Positions 15,001-30,000 of a DNA stretch of 64,000 nucleotides are shown one piece after another (positions within the stretch are counted from its first letter, which is position 1; every line of letters starts with the position of its first letter). This DNA is from Xiphophorus maculatus (Eukaryota; Chordata; Actinopteri; Cyprinodontiformes; Poeciliidae): positions 3,386,501 through 3,450,500 of the forward strand of contig NC_036455.1 in assembly GCF_002775205.1 (NCBI RefSeq), read 5' to 3'. Made by a program: the position numbers and the translations under genes. The notes under the pieces are model-generated. The model did no database searches and was not told where the DNA came from. It worked only from the letters and a program-made list of their open reading frames with translations.

Positions 15001-18000
15001 CTGATTAATATTTTTTGAAGGGCAATTTTGTTTACAGAGACATCATAAACCATTTAATTAGATAAATGAGATTAATCTTTTGATTGAAATGTATGGGAAT
15101 TTTTTTAAACTTTTTTTTGTTTTTTGTGGCTAGGAACGTAAAAGCAGTGAAGAAGAATCAAGCAATATAGATTTTAAGTGAAAAAAAAAAGTAAAAAATA
15201 AAGTGTCATAATCAGGAAGAATCAAATAAAAATAACAGCACACATGCCAAACATCCCATGATTGTTTGATTAGTTTTGAGGATTCTTAAAACAGGGGGTC
15301 AGTGAAAGCAAAACGTTTCAGCCAAAAAATAGCAGCGCGTTTACAAGGGGGTATTATGCAAAATCAACTTTTTTGAGTTTTATATCATGTTATAATGTTA
15401 TTCCCTCATCAAAAACAAGCCTGAAGGGGAAAAACGTGAGTTTCTCGTGTTTTCGCTCACAAAGTTCCTTGGAGTTGAAGTTCCCAACCAAGTTCCCGCC
15501 CCACAGAGAAACCCTCCAACACACCTTTCCCACCCTGCTCCTCCAGACTAGCGGCAGCAGCAATTAGCAAAAACCCAGTGCAACTTTGAATCTGCTCGGC
15601 TCGTGATACGGACAGTTGTAAACGACACCAACGGATGGCAGAAGAATTGTTATGATGAAATGCTGAAGGGAGGGGATCTTAAAGAGACAGAGGCCCATTT
15701 CATAAGATACAGCTATGAAACAAAGTCAAATTTCTTTTAAGTTGTTTTTGATTTATATACAGCATTTTCATATCACCTAAAGGTAACATAGTAACCTTGT
15801 GCTATAAAATGGCACAATAAAAAACAAAATATCCCCCTTTAACTAAGCAAACTTTAATTCAACTTACACAATACAGGGTTTCCTCCAGTCTATTATAAAG
15901 CCTGGCAGGTCACCAGGCTTTACTTGTGCCCCCACCAGGCTATGCATTGCTTATTTTATTTTATTTTTTTTTAAATAACTGCATTTTTAAGACTTTATAG
16001 TTGGTGTTCAGGTATTAATTTTTCAATCCTTTAATAACACAATTATCAAGTCATGTTTTCAAATTTCTTTAAATATTTTTTAACTCAAAAACACGACGGG
16101 CCGCTGGATGAATGACCTAACTCCCAACCATTGGGCTCAGCAAGTTTTCTGGTGGAAACTTCGCAACAATTGTTGGTTAGGTTTAGATACCATCAGGCTA
16201 CCTTCTAAATATAAATGCCATTCTCCCTGTAATTACCAACTTTAAAAAATAAAAAACACTAAAAGAAGAAACAGTTACTTTGAAAAAAAGGGAAACCTTA
16301 CGAAATTGTTTTAAGATCCTTATTGGTCATTACAAATAAATGAAACGGCAAAAAGGTCATTGCTAATGCTAAAAGTGCCTTTTTCCAATAAAAGAGAGAC
16401 AAATTCAAGAATTCAAGGAGGTAAGATTAATAGACAAAAATCATGTTAGTAAATACATTTTTTTTATCAAGTTATATGGATTTGAACTGATAAAGTCTCA
16501 ATAAAAACATATTTGGAAAACAATAGTTCACATGCAGAAGACTTACTTTAAATAGAAAACGAGTAACACTTACTTATAAAGATACAGTTAATTCAAAATA
16601 GATTGTGAATATAAAAAAGAAGAAAAACTGAGTAACGAAGTCCTGGGCAATGTATTATTTGGAAATAATTGCTCTTATTTTAATAGTAAACAGTATTTGC
16701 TATTTGGGTGAAAATCTAATTTCACAGTGGAAGAAGAACCTAAGATGTTAACAAAAAATAAATTAATAAAAAAAAAAAAAAAGGAAAGCATTTTCCAACA
16801 AATACAATATGGCCCAGTCTTAATTAGGTAGGACGTAGACGTCAAGAAGGACGGTGGTGTTGTCTTTACCTTGTACGGTCTCTGTCTTCTGGGGAATCCC
16901 CGACGATTCCTGGAGTCAGTGAACTGGTCATCCTGCAGCAAAACGCCATCTAGAGCACAAATAAAGAAAAACACATCAGAGATTCATGATTAGGAGCAAA
17001 CTAAAATCAGAATAAAGTTCTGTATGAGGGTGGAAGGGATGAGGTTCCCTTATTTTTCTATTTGGTTCCTCAAATAGAAAAAAGATGTTTTAAAGACTGA
17101 CAGAAATTGTTTTCTCATTTCCAATTAATGTTATACCAAAAGAAATTTTATTTTCTGAAGTTTTAACTTAGTGACTAAGAAAACAAAACATAAATCAGAA
17201 ATAGAAGTGTATCTGAAGTGCGTTTGAAAATAAATCATCAATGGGAGTTGATGGCACAAAAGATGCAGAAGAGATGAAGATTATTCTTTTGGTTTAACAA
17301 ACAAATACATTTAATAAAGATAAAAATCAACATAAACTACACAATCTGGTCAATTTTAATCCCATTTTTATTGCCTTTGAGCAGAGTAACACCAACAATA
17401 GAACCAGATGCATTCAGCATCTATGCACCACACATCTGGAACAAACATACAGAAAACTGCAAAGATGCCAAAACACTGAGTTCCTTCAAACCAAGGCTAA
17501 AAACCCACTTGCTTATAGTTACTTCTGATTAATAATAACTAGAACATTGATCAATATATTTGATGTTTATTTGCTTCATGATTTTGAAGATGGCATTGGA
17601 CAAAATATAATGTTTTGTAATTGTTTAATATATTATTTTTTATTATGTAAAGTACATTGAACTACCTTGTTGCTGAAATGTGCAATACAAATAAACTTGA
17701 TTTGTTTTTGTTTGTTTTTCTTTTATTCATACATAGAAAATTAAGTTTTAAAAAGTCCAGGAATCCAGGCAGGTTAAAGAGAAGCACGCAGATATCAAAT
17801 TATATACTTTTCATAATTTAACGTTGAATCAATGCAATCATTTTTTAAATTTCGGAACATGATGTCATTCAAAATGCTAAAACGACTCCCTTTAAATTTG
17901 ATCTTGAACCCTGATATGTGGTGAATGCTTTTAAAAAATGTGATCACTTACAGTAAACATCTTTTGTTTTCAAGAGGCTTAAAAATTGCCTCTTTTTCTC

Positions 18001-21000
18001 CATATAGCAGAAATGTTCATTACCTTGGCGTGACGAAGCAGCTGCGTTTGGACTGCCCGCCTTGTCCTTCTCCGTTTCTTCCTCCTCTTCCTCGGATTCG
18101 GACTTTAGCAACCGGCTGTAGGAGCGCGGCTTGATTTTACGCAGCGACTGCTTCCTGATTCCAAGAGCCGTTGATTCTTCGCCGCCGTTCACATCACTGC
18201 CGGACGCTGAGCCTGAATACAACCTCGACTGGACTGAGAAAAGGAGCATCATGATTCATTTAAATTCAATAATGTAAAAGATGAAATTATTAGAACTTCG
18301 TTCCAGTCTTACTAGGAAACTTACGTTTTAGTGGTTTTAGCGTGCGGTGAATCTTTGCTTTCACGATTCGGTCGCACTTCCTGTATCTGTATAAGAAACG
18401 GGAAAAACAAAATTAAAACGCTGAAAGTAAAATTCCTCTGTAGACATCTGTAAATGTGTTGAACTGTAGGAGTCAACTTGCCTTTTTTTAACAGGATTGT
18501 TTAAAATTTGTTACTGGAAAGGACTAAAGAGTATTTTCATGTATTACGTAAAACATTTTAAACAAAATTTTAGCTACAAATTAACCATTAGAGACCTCCA
18601 TATAGCAGAAATCACCTCGGACTAAGTTGGAAAGAAATTAAATGACTTGAGCAAAACTAAACTGTAAAAACTTCAACACATGAAATGTATTGTTGTATTA
18701 GGAGTCTGGATTGTGAGTCACAAAAGTATATTTCCTCTTTTTGAAGTCTTTCTGGTTAACTAGTCCATGCTAAGGCAGCTTCTGTTCATAAAGTCCATTA
18801 TGCAATCCTTGCCAATTTCAAACCACTCTTCCTTTTTTTACCTTTTGTTCTGTTACAACCACAAACTTCAGTCCATTTCTTTGAGATTTGATGTAATAAA
18901 GCAACACAGAGAATGGTGGTGGAAGCTTGTTTTTAAAGTTTTAACAAATAAAAGTCTGGAAAGTGTGCCATACATTTGTGTTCAAGGTACTTTAAGTAGA
19001 TAAACACATTGAAAGGTGTCCAGTTCCTCTACCTTCATCTTTTATGTTGTTTTTTTTTTTTTTTTTACAGATAAAGAAAATAGATAATATACAAAAAAAG
19101 GAATATATTTTTATATTCATCATAATTTGTATTTTTAAAAAAAGCCACAATTACTTATCTGGTTTTACTGAAAAACAAATCTTGTAGCCCAAATAGGAAA
19201 ACAATTAAGCTTAAAAAAATTTTTAACGGTGGACACGAGTTTTATTTTTTTATTTATATTTTGTATTTATAATGATTTACTGACTCATTTCTAAATATGT
19301 CTGGATACTCTGTTGATTTCAATAAAATTGTAATTTTTAGTTCATTATTGAGCAAATAAATAAAAAAGGAACAAAAGTTTGTTTTAAAAATGTTGGCGAC
19401 GGGGCGTGCCGTGGTGGCGTAGCGGTTGGCGCGACCCGTAATTTGGAGGCCTTGAGTCCTCGACGCGGCCGTTACGGGTTCGACTCCCGGACCCGACGAC
19501 ATTTGCCGCATGTCTTCCCCCTCTCCTTCCCTGTTTCCTGTCAGTCTACTGTCATACAAGGGACACTAGAGCCCACAAAAAGACCCCCTGGAGGGGTAAA
19601 AAAAAAAAATGTTGGCGACGATTGGCGATTAAGAAAGACTGTTTATGTTCGTTTCTGCGGCAACGCAAAGATGGTTTTCACTGCACATATTGATACACAT
19701 TAAGGAATATTTGCAGTTTGAACTATTAAAATAAAGGAGTTGTGAGTGCTTTAAAGGCTGATTCAAGTACTGGGGTCAACTGTAAATGTTTTGTTATTGT
19801 GCAAATATGATTTAGATTAATGAGGTAGATTGGCTCAGTCAAAATCCAGATCTAAAAGAAAATGAGAATTTGTGGCAGGATTTGAAAATTTGTTTATCAC
19901 CACATCAATCTGACGTATTTTGCAAATGAAAAGAAAATCAAAAGACGTGCCGAAAAATAGAGAAAGAACTGACTATTAGAGGAATAACTCCAAATCAAAA
20001 GTTTTATTTTATATAATGTTGAAAGTTACAAGATGCAGCTCTGGAAAAAAATGAAGAGTCCACTGCACTGAAGCCCATTGAAAACCTCCTTGTTATTCTT
20101 CCAAGTATTGATTTCTGAACTCTTCCTGAGCTAAAACATTAGTATTGTTGTTTCTAAATGAATATGAACTTGTCTTCTTTGCATTATTTGACGTCTGAAC
20201 GCACTGAATCCTTTTCATTATTTTGACCATTTCTCTTTTTCTGCAAATAAATACTAAACTTTTGCTTGGAATTTCAGACATGATGTAAGTAGTTCCTAGA
20301 ATAAAAGAACAATGTTCATTTTACTCAAACATAAACCTATAAAAAGTAAAATCAGAGAAATTGATCATTGTAAGTGGTCTCTTACTTTTTTCCAGAGCTG
20401 TATACACTCTAAATGTAAACAAATGTGGAAAAAGCCAATAAAAAGTTAAATGATAAAAAAAATAAAAATAAAATTATTGATAATTTTTCTTCCGCTTCAA
20501 AATTACACACTACTTTCTGTTCACGTTTGTGACTGAAAAGTAACAAAACTGTCAAAACAAAATTATGGTCATTTCATATCAAGATTATGAATTTCAACAT
20601 GTTGCAGTTTAAATAACTTAAACACCTGCTTAGATGATAAATTATTACACAGAAAATTGAATTAAAATTTCACAATTTAAAAGCAAATCAAATGAAAATG
20701 CCGCTTTCTCGATAGTAAGTCACTTCCAAGCATGCGGTGACAGTGAATCAGAATGGTAAGGTGACTTAAAAGCGACTTACATGCAGCACTGTTTCTTGGT
20801 GTTGGGCCCGCCGAACTTGGGCTTATCCAGGCAATTGATGCAATCGCCGCAGTCGTCCTCTATGAGGCAGCCTGTGCAGATCCCACAGCGCCTGGAGCGG
20901 ACTCCTCCGGGTAAATACTGACTCAGTATCCTCCTCCTTACAAACTTGTGTCCCTTTTTCCGCCTCCTGCGCTGGATGCTTTCCTGAGAGACAGCCCACT

Positions 21001-24000
21001 GTGCCCTGCCCTGATCAGAGATGTCATCATCATCGTCATCATCATCAGCCACATCTGCAGGTGAGACACAGAGGAGGATGGGGTAAAGAGTCGATACGGC
21101 GTTGAGTCGGCTTTAAATGTGTGTTTGGATGTTTAGGGGATGGCAGAGCTTTTCACGCAGCCAGCAGGAGGCGATGACTGGAGCTTCATTACATGCATTG
21201 ATAAGCCTTTTGTCCGATAAGTAGGCTTCCTGCTGATATGTTTCTACTGGCTGCCTGACGACATAAAGCTCTTTAATGAAGCTGGGTGGCTGGCTGAATT
21301 GTAAAGTCACCCACAAAATCCTTCAAAACATTTGAGATTTAATCAGAACATCTTGGTTCCCCTTTTTGGTAAGCAGTAACTATTTGGACATTAAAAATGA
21401 GAAAAGATTCAGAGGTTTGTTGTTTTTAGTAATGCATCTACAGTAACCGTGTGCAAGCATCACTCTTTGCCCTTTCCTCCATATGTGTTCAGTGTACGTT
21501 GTACATTTTAAGACATCCGGTCTCAAGACATCATCAGACGTAGCCTCAGAAGAAAGAAAAAAAAAAGCATCGGGTCACAAGAGAAGCAAAATAAATAAAT
21601 GACACTTCAGACAAAACAGAGACACAAATAATCATCCTGATGCTGGTTCCAAGGCGGAGCCACTGCAAATATTTGACAAAGTCTTGGTTCTGTAGATCTT
21701 GAATTGTTTAAAAAAAATCAGATATGAGAAGCTGGACTAAAATACAGATGGCAACATATTCAGATAACAGATTATGTGACAAAACAGGAACTTAATAAAA
21801 GAGAGATTTTCTTGTTTCTCTATTTAATATAAAAACATGTAAGTAGAGCTGGATGATAATTATCTTTTATTGGTTTTGAAGATTTCATTTTTGGAAAATC
21901 TGGATTTTTTTCCCCCCACCAATACATTCCCAAAGTTCAGAGTGATGTCAGAACGTCTGGAGCCACCATTTTGTTTGTCAAGCGTGTTTTACAGCTTCTA
22001 TTTATTTGGACTTTGAGTCGATCAGGTCGACTTTACGACAGAGTGTTAAAGCCAGGCTAGATTTTTATTGTATTATAAGAAAAATGTTATAACAGGAGAA
22101 TAGAGTAGTAATTTTATGAGAACACAAACACAAAAAATTTAAATGCAGAATGCTGAGCATTTTGTGAAGTTACACATTGATTATCATCTAAAAATAGATA
22201 TTTAAATTATCTACTTTTAAGATAAAACCATACAAACTGAGCTAATCCTTTTTCTCACTAAAACAAATATTTCTTATAATTTAAAAAAAATTCTGGTGAA
22301 ATTGCGTTTTTTTTTATGCTACTATGTGTGTATTATAATTAAAACATTCTTATAGCCTGGTGTTAATACTCTGTTGGACAACATAAGAATGACTGAAATA
22401 AAAGCCACTTTTTGAGAATGTTTTCTGTCATTTGTAATCTCTTTTTTAGAAAAGAAAGCAAGCAGAAAAATGAAATCCAAAGAAATTGGAAATCAAATCT
22501 TGCAATAAGAAAATGAGATTATATTTAAGCCTCATTGCCCAGCTCTACATCCAAGATGACAAAATATTAAATTGCTTGTTCTCGTCTTTTCCTCCATTTT
22601 GTCCATCTGAATTGTCTGAAGTCTGATGACTATTTTCCTGAGACCTGAGACTTGTTTTTTTTTTTTTTTTGTCTCTGACTTCTGATGATGTATACCTGGG
22701 ATCGGAGTGAGTCCCAAAATGCACAGCGCCTCAGTGAGTTCATTTGTCAAGCAGCACTTCCTCACCTCATTATGAGTGAAGTTCACTCGACCAGTGTTGG
22801 GTAAAGCTTTCCAACAGCGGTGGCTAATCTGTGTGTGACAAAAGATATTTTTGCTGGCAAATATTTTTAGACATTGAACTTTTAAATATTTTTTCCCCTC
22901 TGCAAATTAGCTTGGAGAGATGCTAACAAAACGGTGCTCATCTTGATCATATTTTAAGTTGTATTTAATATTTCAGTAGTTTGTTGTTTTTTACACTTAG
23001 TATAGTGTAAAAAATACACACTATACTAAGTGGGGGGTTTTTACACTATACACAAGAAAATATAAATCTGCATAATCATAACAAAGCGTTTTAATCAACT
23101 ACACCCACAGACAAAAACTCTCAGTGCAGTAACAGATATTTGGTACTGAAAAACAACATGAATGTCTGAATGCTACCTGCGTGTGTGGTTGTGCACAGTG
23201 ATGATTTAACTACATATAACACACTCCTTTACTTGGATATTTCTAGTAGATTTATTGAGTTTAGGTTAATTTGTCAGCCAAAATGCTAAATGGTGTCAAA
23301 CAGAAGCATTTTTTTCCTCCATTTTCTCTTTTACCACAAATGTTATTGAAGAAACTAAAAATCAAACTTCAATACTTGTGGTCTACTTGAGAAAGAAATG
23401 TTCTCTAAAGCTACAGAGATTTGAAACTGCAGGTTGTAATGCAATGATCTTTAGTTAACTTGACATTTGAGTCCATTCATCTAATTTTAAAATCTAAACA
23501 GTCCATGCAAAACAACAAAAGCTATTAAACAACATCAACAACGATTCAAAAGAACAACATTCTTGCCAACCATGCTGAAATAGTGTTTTGTTTCTGACAT
23601 ATGTAGCAAAACTGTTAAGTTTAGACTCATTATTTACCAATAAATGTCTATATAAAAATCTATTTTTGTTACTAGAGACCATGAAATATGACCTCAGGTA
23701 ATTTGGTCCAGGTACAAACTAAACCAGATGATGGAGGACAGAAATGTCATCATGACACCTAAACCCACCTCAGACTTATTGTCAGATAACTTAATTAAAA
23801 CGTTTGAAACATCACAGATTTACCAGTCGTACTAAACATGACATCTAAGGACAAAACTGTATTTTAAAAACATTTGACAGTCTATAATCAATAGATAAAA
23901 AAAATAAAGATTGTTGAACACAATTGATTTTTTTAAACAATACAAACAAAATAAAAATAAAACAGCTAAATTCAAGCTTCTGTTTATTAAATGCATTTCA

Positions 24001-27000
24001 TAAAGTCCTTTTAAATGTTTCTTTTAATTCTAACCTGAGATAAGATTTTATATTAGATGTGAAAAACACCTGTTTAATTCACAGTAAGAAAATATAAATT
24101 TGAGTGATTTATAGGTTCAGTTTAGTTGTTAAATTGCAATATTACCACCAAAATAATAACTGGAATATCTTTAAATGACACATCCACATGAACAGAGAAC
24201 CAAACTGCAGGAACATTATGACCAAACTATATTTAGATTATTTATTACTTAATTTTTCCAGAACATAGTAGAGCCAGAATTTTGTTAATAACAAACTGAA
24301 AATAATCTACTGCTGCAGCAAACCTTTGAAGACACTTTCAAAATTAGCGGTACAACTAAATTTTAAACATATTGGTTGCAAACCAGAAAAAAAAACAAAA
24401 TGTGGAGATAAACATTGACGTCTTTATGTTATTGATTCGTCTAAAAACAAAGGCTGAACTCTTTTCTTAAAATTCTTAAGTTTACTTTGCCTGAAATAAC
24501 CTCTTACCAGAACACATAAAGCATATTTATACAAACATTTAAGGCATTTCAACTTTTCATAGTTTAAAAAGTACAATTTCTATATTTTGCAATCCAATAG
24601 CAACGTATATAGAACATTAATTGCAGCCTTTATTGTATGTGGTAAAAAGCAGAAAGTGAGGTAATGAGCCGTACCTTCTGCAGCAGGGGAGAAGGTGATG
24701 CCCTCCCTCTCGTGAAGCGGTAGAGCACTGAGTCTGGGAATATCATCTGGCACCAAGGCACGGGGCTGACCCAAAGCCACGGCGGCAGCCCGGCACACAT
24801 GCTTGATCCTCGGACCGCCGAGCGGCTGCTCCTGCACACAGACTCAAAGGTTAAAAGCCGGTTCACAAGCCAATGAATCCAAGCAGAATTAAAACGCAGA
24901 TTATGCAATCAGTGATGTTGACATTTGTAAATGTACAAATCCTAGAAGCACTTCTAGTCCTGATAGTCCTTTACCGACTGCAATAAACCCAGAGAGACAG
25001 AATCAGGATTTAAATAATAGGCAACAATATGAATAGATACAGAAAGTGACGCCACTGTTTCTTTGAAAAGTATTTATATTCCTTAGAGGCATTTAAATAT
25101 GTCACATCAAATTCAGCTGAAATTGTGTGGTGGTATTGAGTTTTCATGTGATAAACCAGCACAAAATAGCGCATATCTACAAAGTAGAAGGAAACTTAAC
25201 ACATGCGATTTAAGTCCAATTTAAAACCTTTTTAAGACTTTTATCAATGAAATTTCCACAGAGAACTGACCTTTGACCAGCTATCTCACACTAAATTTGC
25301 ACACCAATTACAGACACAAAAAAGCTAGCTAGCAAAGGTATGCTAGCTAGCAAAGGTACGCTAGTAGCGAGTTAGTGGTAGCTTCAACCATCCAGAGAGG
25401 CGCAATGTAGATATATGAGTGCAACTCAAATGTCTGTTTGACAGAAAAGTCCCAGAAGAACAAAAAATATATAGAATATACAATTAAATACGTAATTCTG
25501 TCAAGACAAAATTTAAGGGAATAGTGTATTTTTTATATATACATGGATTTAAGATTTTTAACTTACCCCGACTAAGTAACTTTTATAAAAAATACATGTT
25601 TTTTTACATATTTATTACAACTGTCACTATGTCATGACAACATTAAACAGATAATCTAACTGGCACTTGGGGAAAAAAATCAAGTGCCACTGCCTTCTGC
25701 AGAAATACAATGCCATTTCAGAAACAACCAATCAGAGCCAAGAGAAGATTCTTATCGCTGTCAATCACGCTTGTGTATGTATCAGAGTAACATGTATACA
25801 TACATAGTAGGGAATAAAAAGTATCCTTTTCATTCTTATTCACATATGTGAACTACTTTGTGTTGGTCTATAGTACATCCCAATAAAATGTGTTGAAGTT
25901 GTAGAGAAAAATGAACATCCAAGCTGTATGAATATCTTTGCGAGCCACTGCAGCTGATACAACCTGACAGTGTGTATCTGGTGTTAAAAATATTACCTGT
26001 GTACCATACTCTTTAGGAGAAAGGCCAGCTCTCCTCCTTCTTCTCCTCCTCCTTCCACTCACTGGCACTTGTGATTCCCTTGAGCTCAACTAAAAGTTCA
26101 AACAAAGTGGAAACATGCTTTTAGAAACAGCTGCAGTAAATTAAACTTTTTTAACTTAAAAAAAGAAGCCATGTGACTTACCCCAGATATAATCAGACTA
26201 AACAAAGAGGGCAAATCAAATAGTGCATGAGCAAATATTTTCACTTCTCGTTTATCAGTTAGGTCAGATGTCAGTGTTAGCATTGAACTGCTTTACTGAT
26301 GTTTTACAGAAAACAAAAGATGTTAAGTTAATATATTATTTTGTCTGTTTAACCAGTTTTCTTTGTAAATATATTTTTTTACATTGATTTTCAAAATCCA
26401 GGATTTTTGTTCCTACCTGTGACAGCTTGAGCTGCTTCTGCTGATCAATTTTGATGAGCTGGACTTTGGCTTTCTTCAGCAGGTGCAGCATCCGCTTATT
26501 AGCGCCGCTGAGACCAATCCGATGGCTCGGCCCGCCCACTTCCAGCACATCACAACCGGGCTCCTCCGTCAGTGCTGCTTCTTTATGGGACGGCACAAAA
26601 AAAGGATAGATTATTCACGATTTTATAGCAGGCATCCTGGTATTATGACTGGAGCCTTAGAAAAATATTTTGTTTTAAAGGGGACCTATAATGCAAAATT
26701 AACATTTTGCTTGTTTTTGTACTTCCATTTGGGTTTCTACTGCTTCTAAAAAAACAGCCCTGCCATATTTAGCAAAATGTTAATGTTTTTATTGGTGTCT
26801 GGAAAACGAACCGTTTCAAAAACTATCCTTGGCCTAGCAACCTCAGCAAAGTCCAGCTGGTTACCTAGCAACCCAGACAGAATTCCACCCATTACTTAGC
26901 AACCCTAGTGGAGCTCTAGCACTTTTGGTTAGCTGGTTTTACTGCTGTATGCTGTACAATGGCTGCTGGAAAAGTGTTGTTGTTGACTTTACTATTCAGA

Positions 27001-30000
27001 AACCACTTGCTGCTTTCTTGTTGGTTGTGCAGGAGTGCTCTACTAATGCTTTTCAAAGGTGAATAGTTGAATAATTGCATATGTGTTTGCAGCCATTTTT
27101 ATGTATTAGTGTAAACGTTGAGTTGAGGGGCATGGCCAGAAGCAGCTTATTTGGATTTAAAGAGACAAGACACCCTAAAGCAGCTCGATCTGAAAGGAGC
27201 TCAAATAGGCAGAACTGAGCAGACTAAAATATCATTATCTAAGAATGATTTTGTGCAAAGAAATGTAATGAACATGTTTTGTATAGCCCATAGACCTATT
27301 CTTGCCTGTTTAAGAAAGCATAATAAGTCACTTTTAAACATCTTTTAGAGGAGGAAATACAGCGGATGGGATACTCACTGTTATTTTCCATGTCTTCTGC
27401 TGGAGTTTCCTCAGGAATTTCCACGCCTGCCTTGACCACCACAGACACTTTCCTCACAACTCCGGGAGAGTCTATCTCCTCCATCATGATCTTGGGCCTC
27501 CGTCTCTTCCTGTTTGGGAAAGTCAAACCGCCTTCCTGGTCTCCATGGTCCTCCTGAAAACCGGACTGGCTTTTCTTTTTCTCTGCCAATTTTAATGTCA
27601 GCTTCTTTAAGTTTTTGTAGAGCTCGACATGACTTGCGCCTGAACTGGGTTTGGATGAGATCCTTGACTCAAGCAGCGAGCTGTCCAACACCGACTTGGG
27701 GTAGCTGTCTAGCGACTGTGAGCTACCGTCGTAGCCTGATTCATGGAGGGACAGAGTGGATTTTGTGTCATCCTTCTGCTGACTTTTCAGCCATGTTGAC
27801 AGCGAACCCTTTGGAAACGGGATGATTTCCTCGTTAAGGAATCTCTTTGGGGTTTTGATAACGCGGGAAGACCGTCCACTCGTTACAGTTGTACAGCTGT
27901 TAGAGTTTTGTGATAGCTTTGTCTTGTCCTCCGATGGCTCCATACTCTGACCCTGCGGTTCGGCACCATCCACAGCTGGAAGCGGCTCTGGCACGTAGGT
28001 ATAAAACACATGCCGTGTCCGAACCCGACCGATTTTCGGCCGTTTGTTAACAGAAACATCCGTTGATTGTTTGCGCCTATAACCGAACAAAAATCTGCCT
28101 CGATGCCGTCTGTGCACCCTCTTCACTGAAGTCTCTGCAGCTTTGCTCTGGAGCGATACTCCCGCCTCTTTTTCACTCTGGGCTGCCGCCTCTGGAGACG
28201 AACCCAAACCTTTAACCATCCTCATCATCCTCTGACGTTTGTGAAAAGAAGTTGAGGAGATGGCTGCGCCCCGGCCCATTTGAAAACCACTTTTAAGCTT
28301 TTCAGATCCTTTTGCCTGAGACGTCTCCGAGTCCGCCAACACTTCTCCTTCAGCCTCATCCGTCCTGTGAGAATGTTCTTCATCTCCAACCGGTTCAGAT
28401 ACACTCGACTCAGTTTCATGAGGTTTAGCATCACTTCCTGATTTGGTTGCTCTTTGCTTCAATGTTCCTTCTTCTGCCGATGTTTGCTTTTCTACATGTT
28501 TGGCTTTTGTCCCTTTGTTGTGCACTTTGATAACCACTTTCGGCAATTCTTTATCTCTAGTTGGGCTCTCCTCCACATCTGACCCTTCCTTGGGAATTCT
28601 AGATACAATTTTCCCAATCAGACTTGATTTTGGGGTCTTGGGAATAATTTTTCCAATAAGAGGCTTTGCTTCCAGCACCGGATCTGAAGCTTGAGGCGGC
28701 TTGGCTTGGCTCACCGATCTCTTGGACGCAAAGGTTTTAGGTTTTGATGGGCAAACTCTTGAGCTCCCAAAACCAGTAAAATCTTCCTCCTAGAAAATAT
28801 AAAATAAACCTTATAGTTGATAGAATAAAGTATTTGGAAATGTTGAGATAAGGACAGATAATCTGTGAACCACCTGTGGTTTAACTACAACAATGGCATT
28901 TTAGGTTCAAACTACATCTATATTTCAAAGGTTGTAGATACAGTTATGACTAACAATCTATTGATTATTCTGACAATTAATCAGATAAAAAAAACAATTA
29001 GCACATAAAGCATGTTTTTTATTTAATCCTTTTTTAAAAATAAAATATTAGAAATAAATTACATTTGCCAACAATTCAAGTCATTTTAAACAAGAAAATA
29101 TATATGTTATTGCTTAAAATGCAACAACATAGCATATCTTTAGTGAATGTAGTAAAGGGTGGATCTGCAACTAAAAAAATAATTCAGACATGAAAAGCTT
29201 AGACCTTTCTCTTTTACTTCACATCAGTACATGGAAGGCTGATCTGTAGATTATTATTTTTTGGTGCATAATAAGAGGATTTTTATATTTGAGATAGGTG
29301 TATCTAAAACTATGCCACTTGAGGAGTTTTATGTAGGACATTTATTTACAAAGAAGCTTTTTATGCCCTAAATGCAAAATACATATATTTTTGTACAGTT
29401 TTGGTTTAATTACTGCTCAGAAAATAGATTTTCTTTCAGCATACAGCCTTTTTTGAGTCTGTACTAGAGTTAACTATTAATTACTACATTAATTGAGAGT
29501 TAATTCAATAATAACGTAATCACAATGAATTGATTAAAACACTTCAGTTCTATTTGTAGAATTTGATCAAATGAATCTGGATTTTTTTTAACATATCTGT
29601 TTTTACTCTTCATGGAGATATTCTTATAGATAGGCCTCAGTGGCAGCAGCTGCTGTTTCTTATCAAGTTTTCCTGCATTTGATTAGCTGAAAACACACAG
29701 AAAATACATTCACTGGTCATATCCAAACTGAGTCAGAGGCGACGGCTTCTGGATTATTTTTCTACTCCGTTAGCCCAGAAACAACCTGACTAGTTTTTCT
29801 TCTAAGTAGCTAATTGTTAGCTTTGATATTAATGAGTTGTATCATCATTTGTAAATCACTTTGGGGAAAAGGCGACTGCCAAATGCATAAACAAACAGCA
29901 TGTTACCACTTCAGTATGCAAAGATTGCCCCAGCATCAGCAAAATACACATTTACTGCAGACTTTGAAGCCATATGAGCACAGACAGATAATCCTTTAGA

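Noticed and set aside
19402..19475. Possible tRNA gene
   Set aside because: A and B boxes belong to a SINE head; the cloverleaf is not complete and a SINE body, poly(A) and target duplication follow.
20777..21052. A separate small acidic protein starting in the Asp run
   Set aside because: There is no ATG (the codon is GTG); it is kmt2b exon 6 with a proper acceptor and the CXXC domain.
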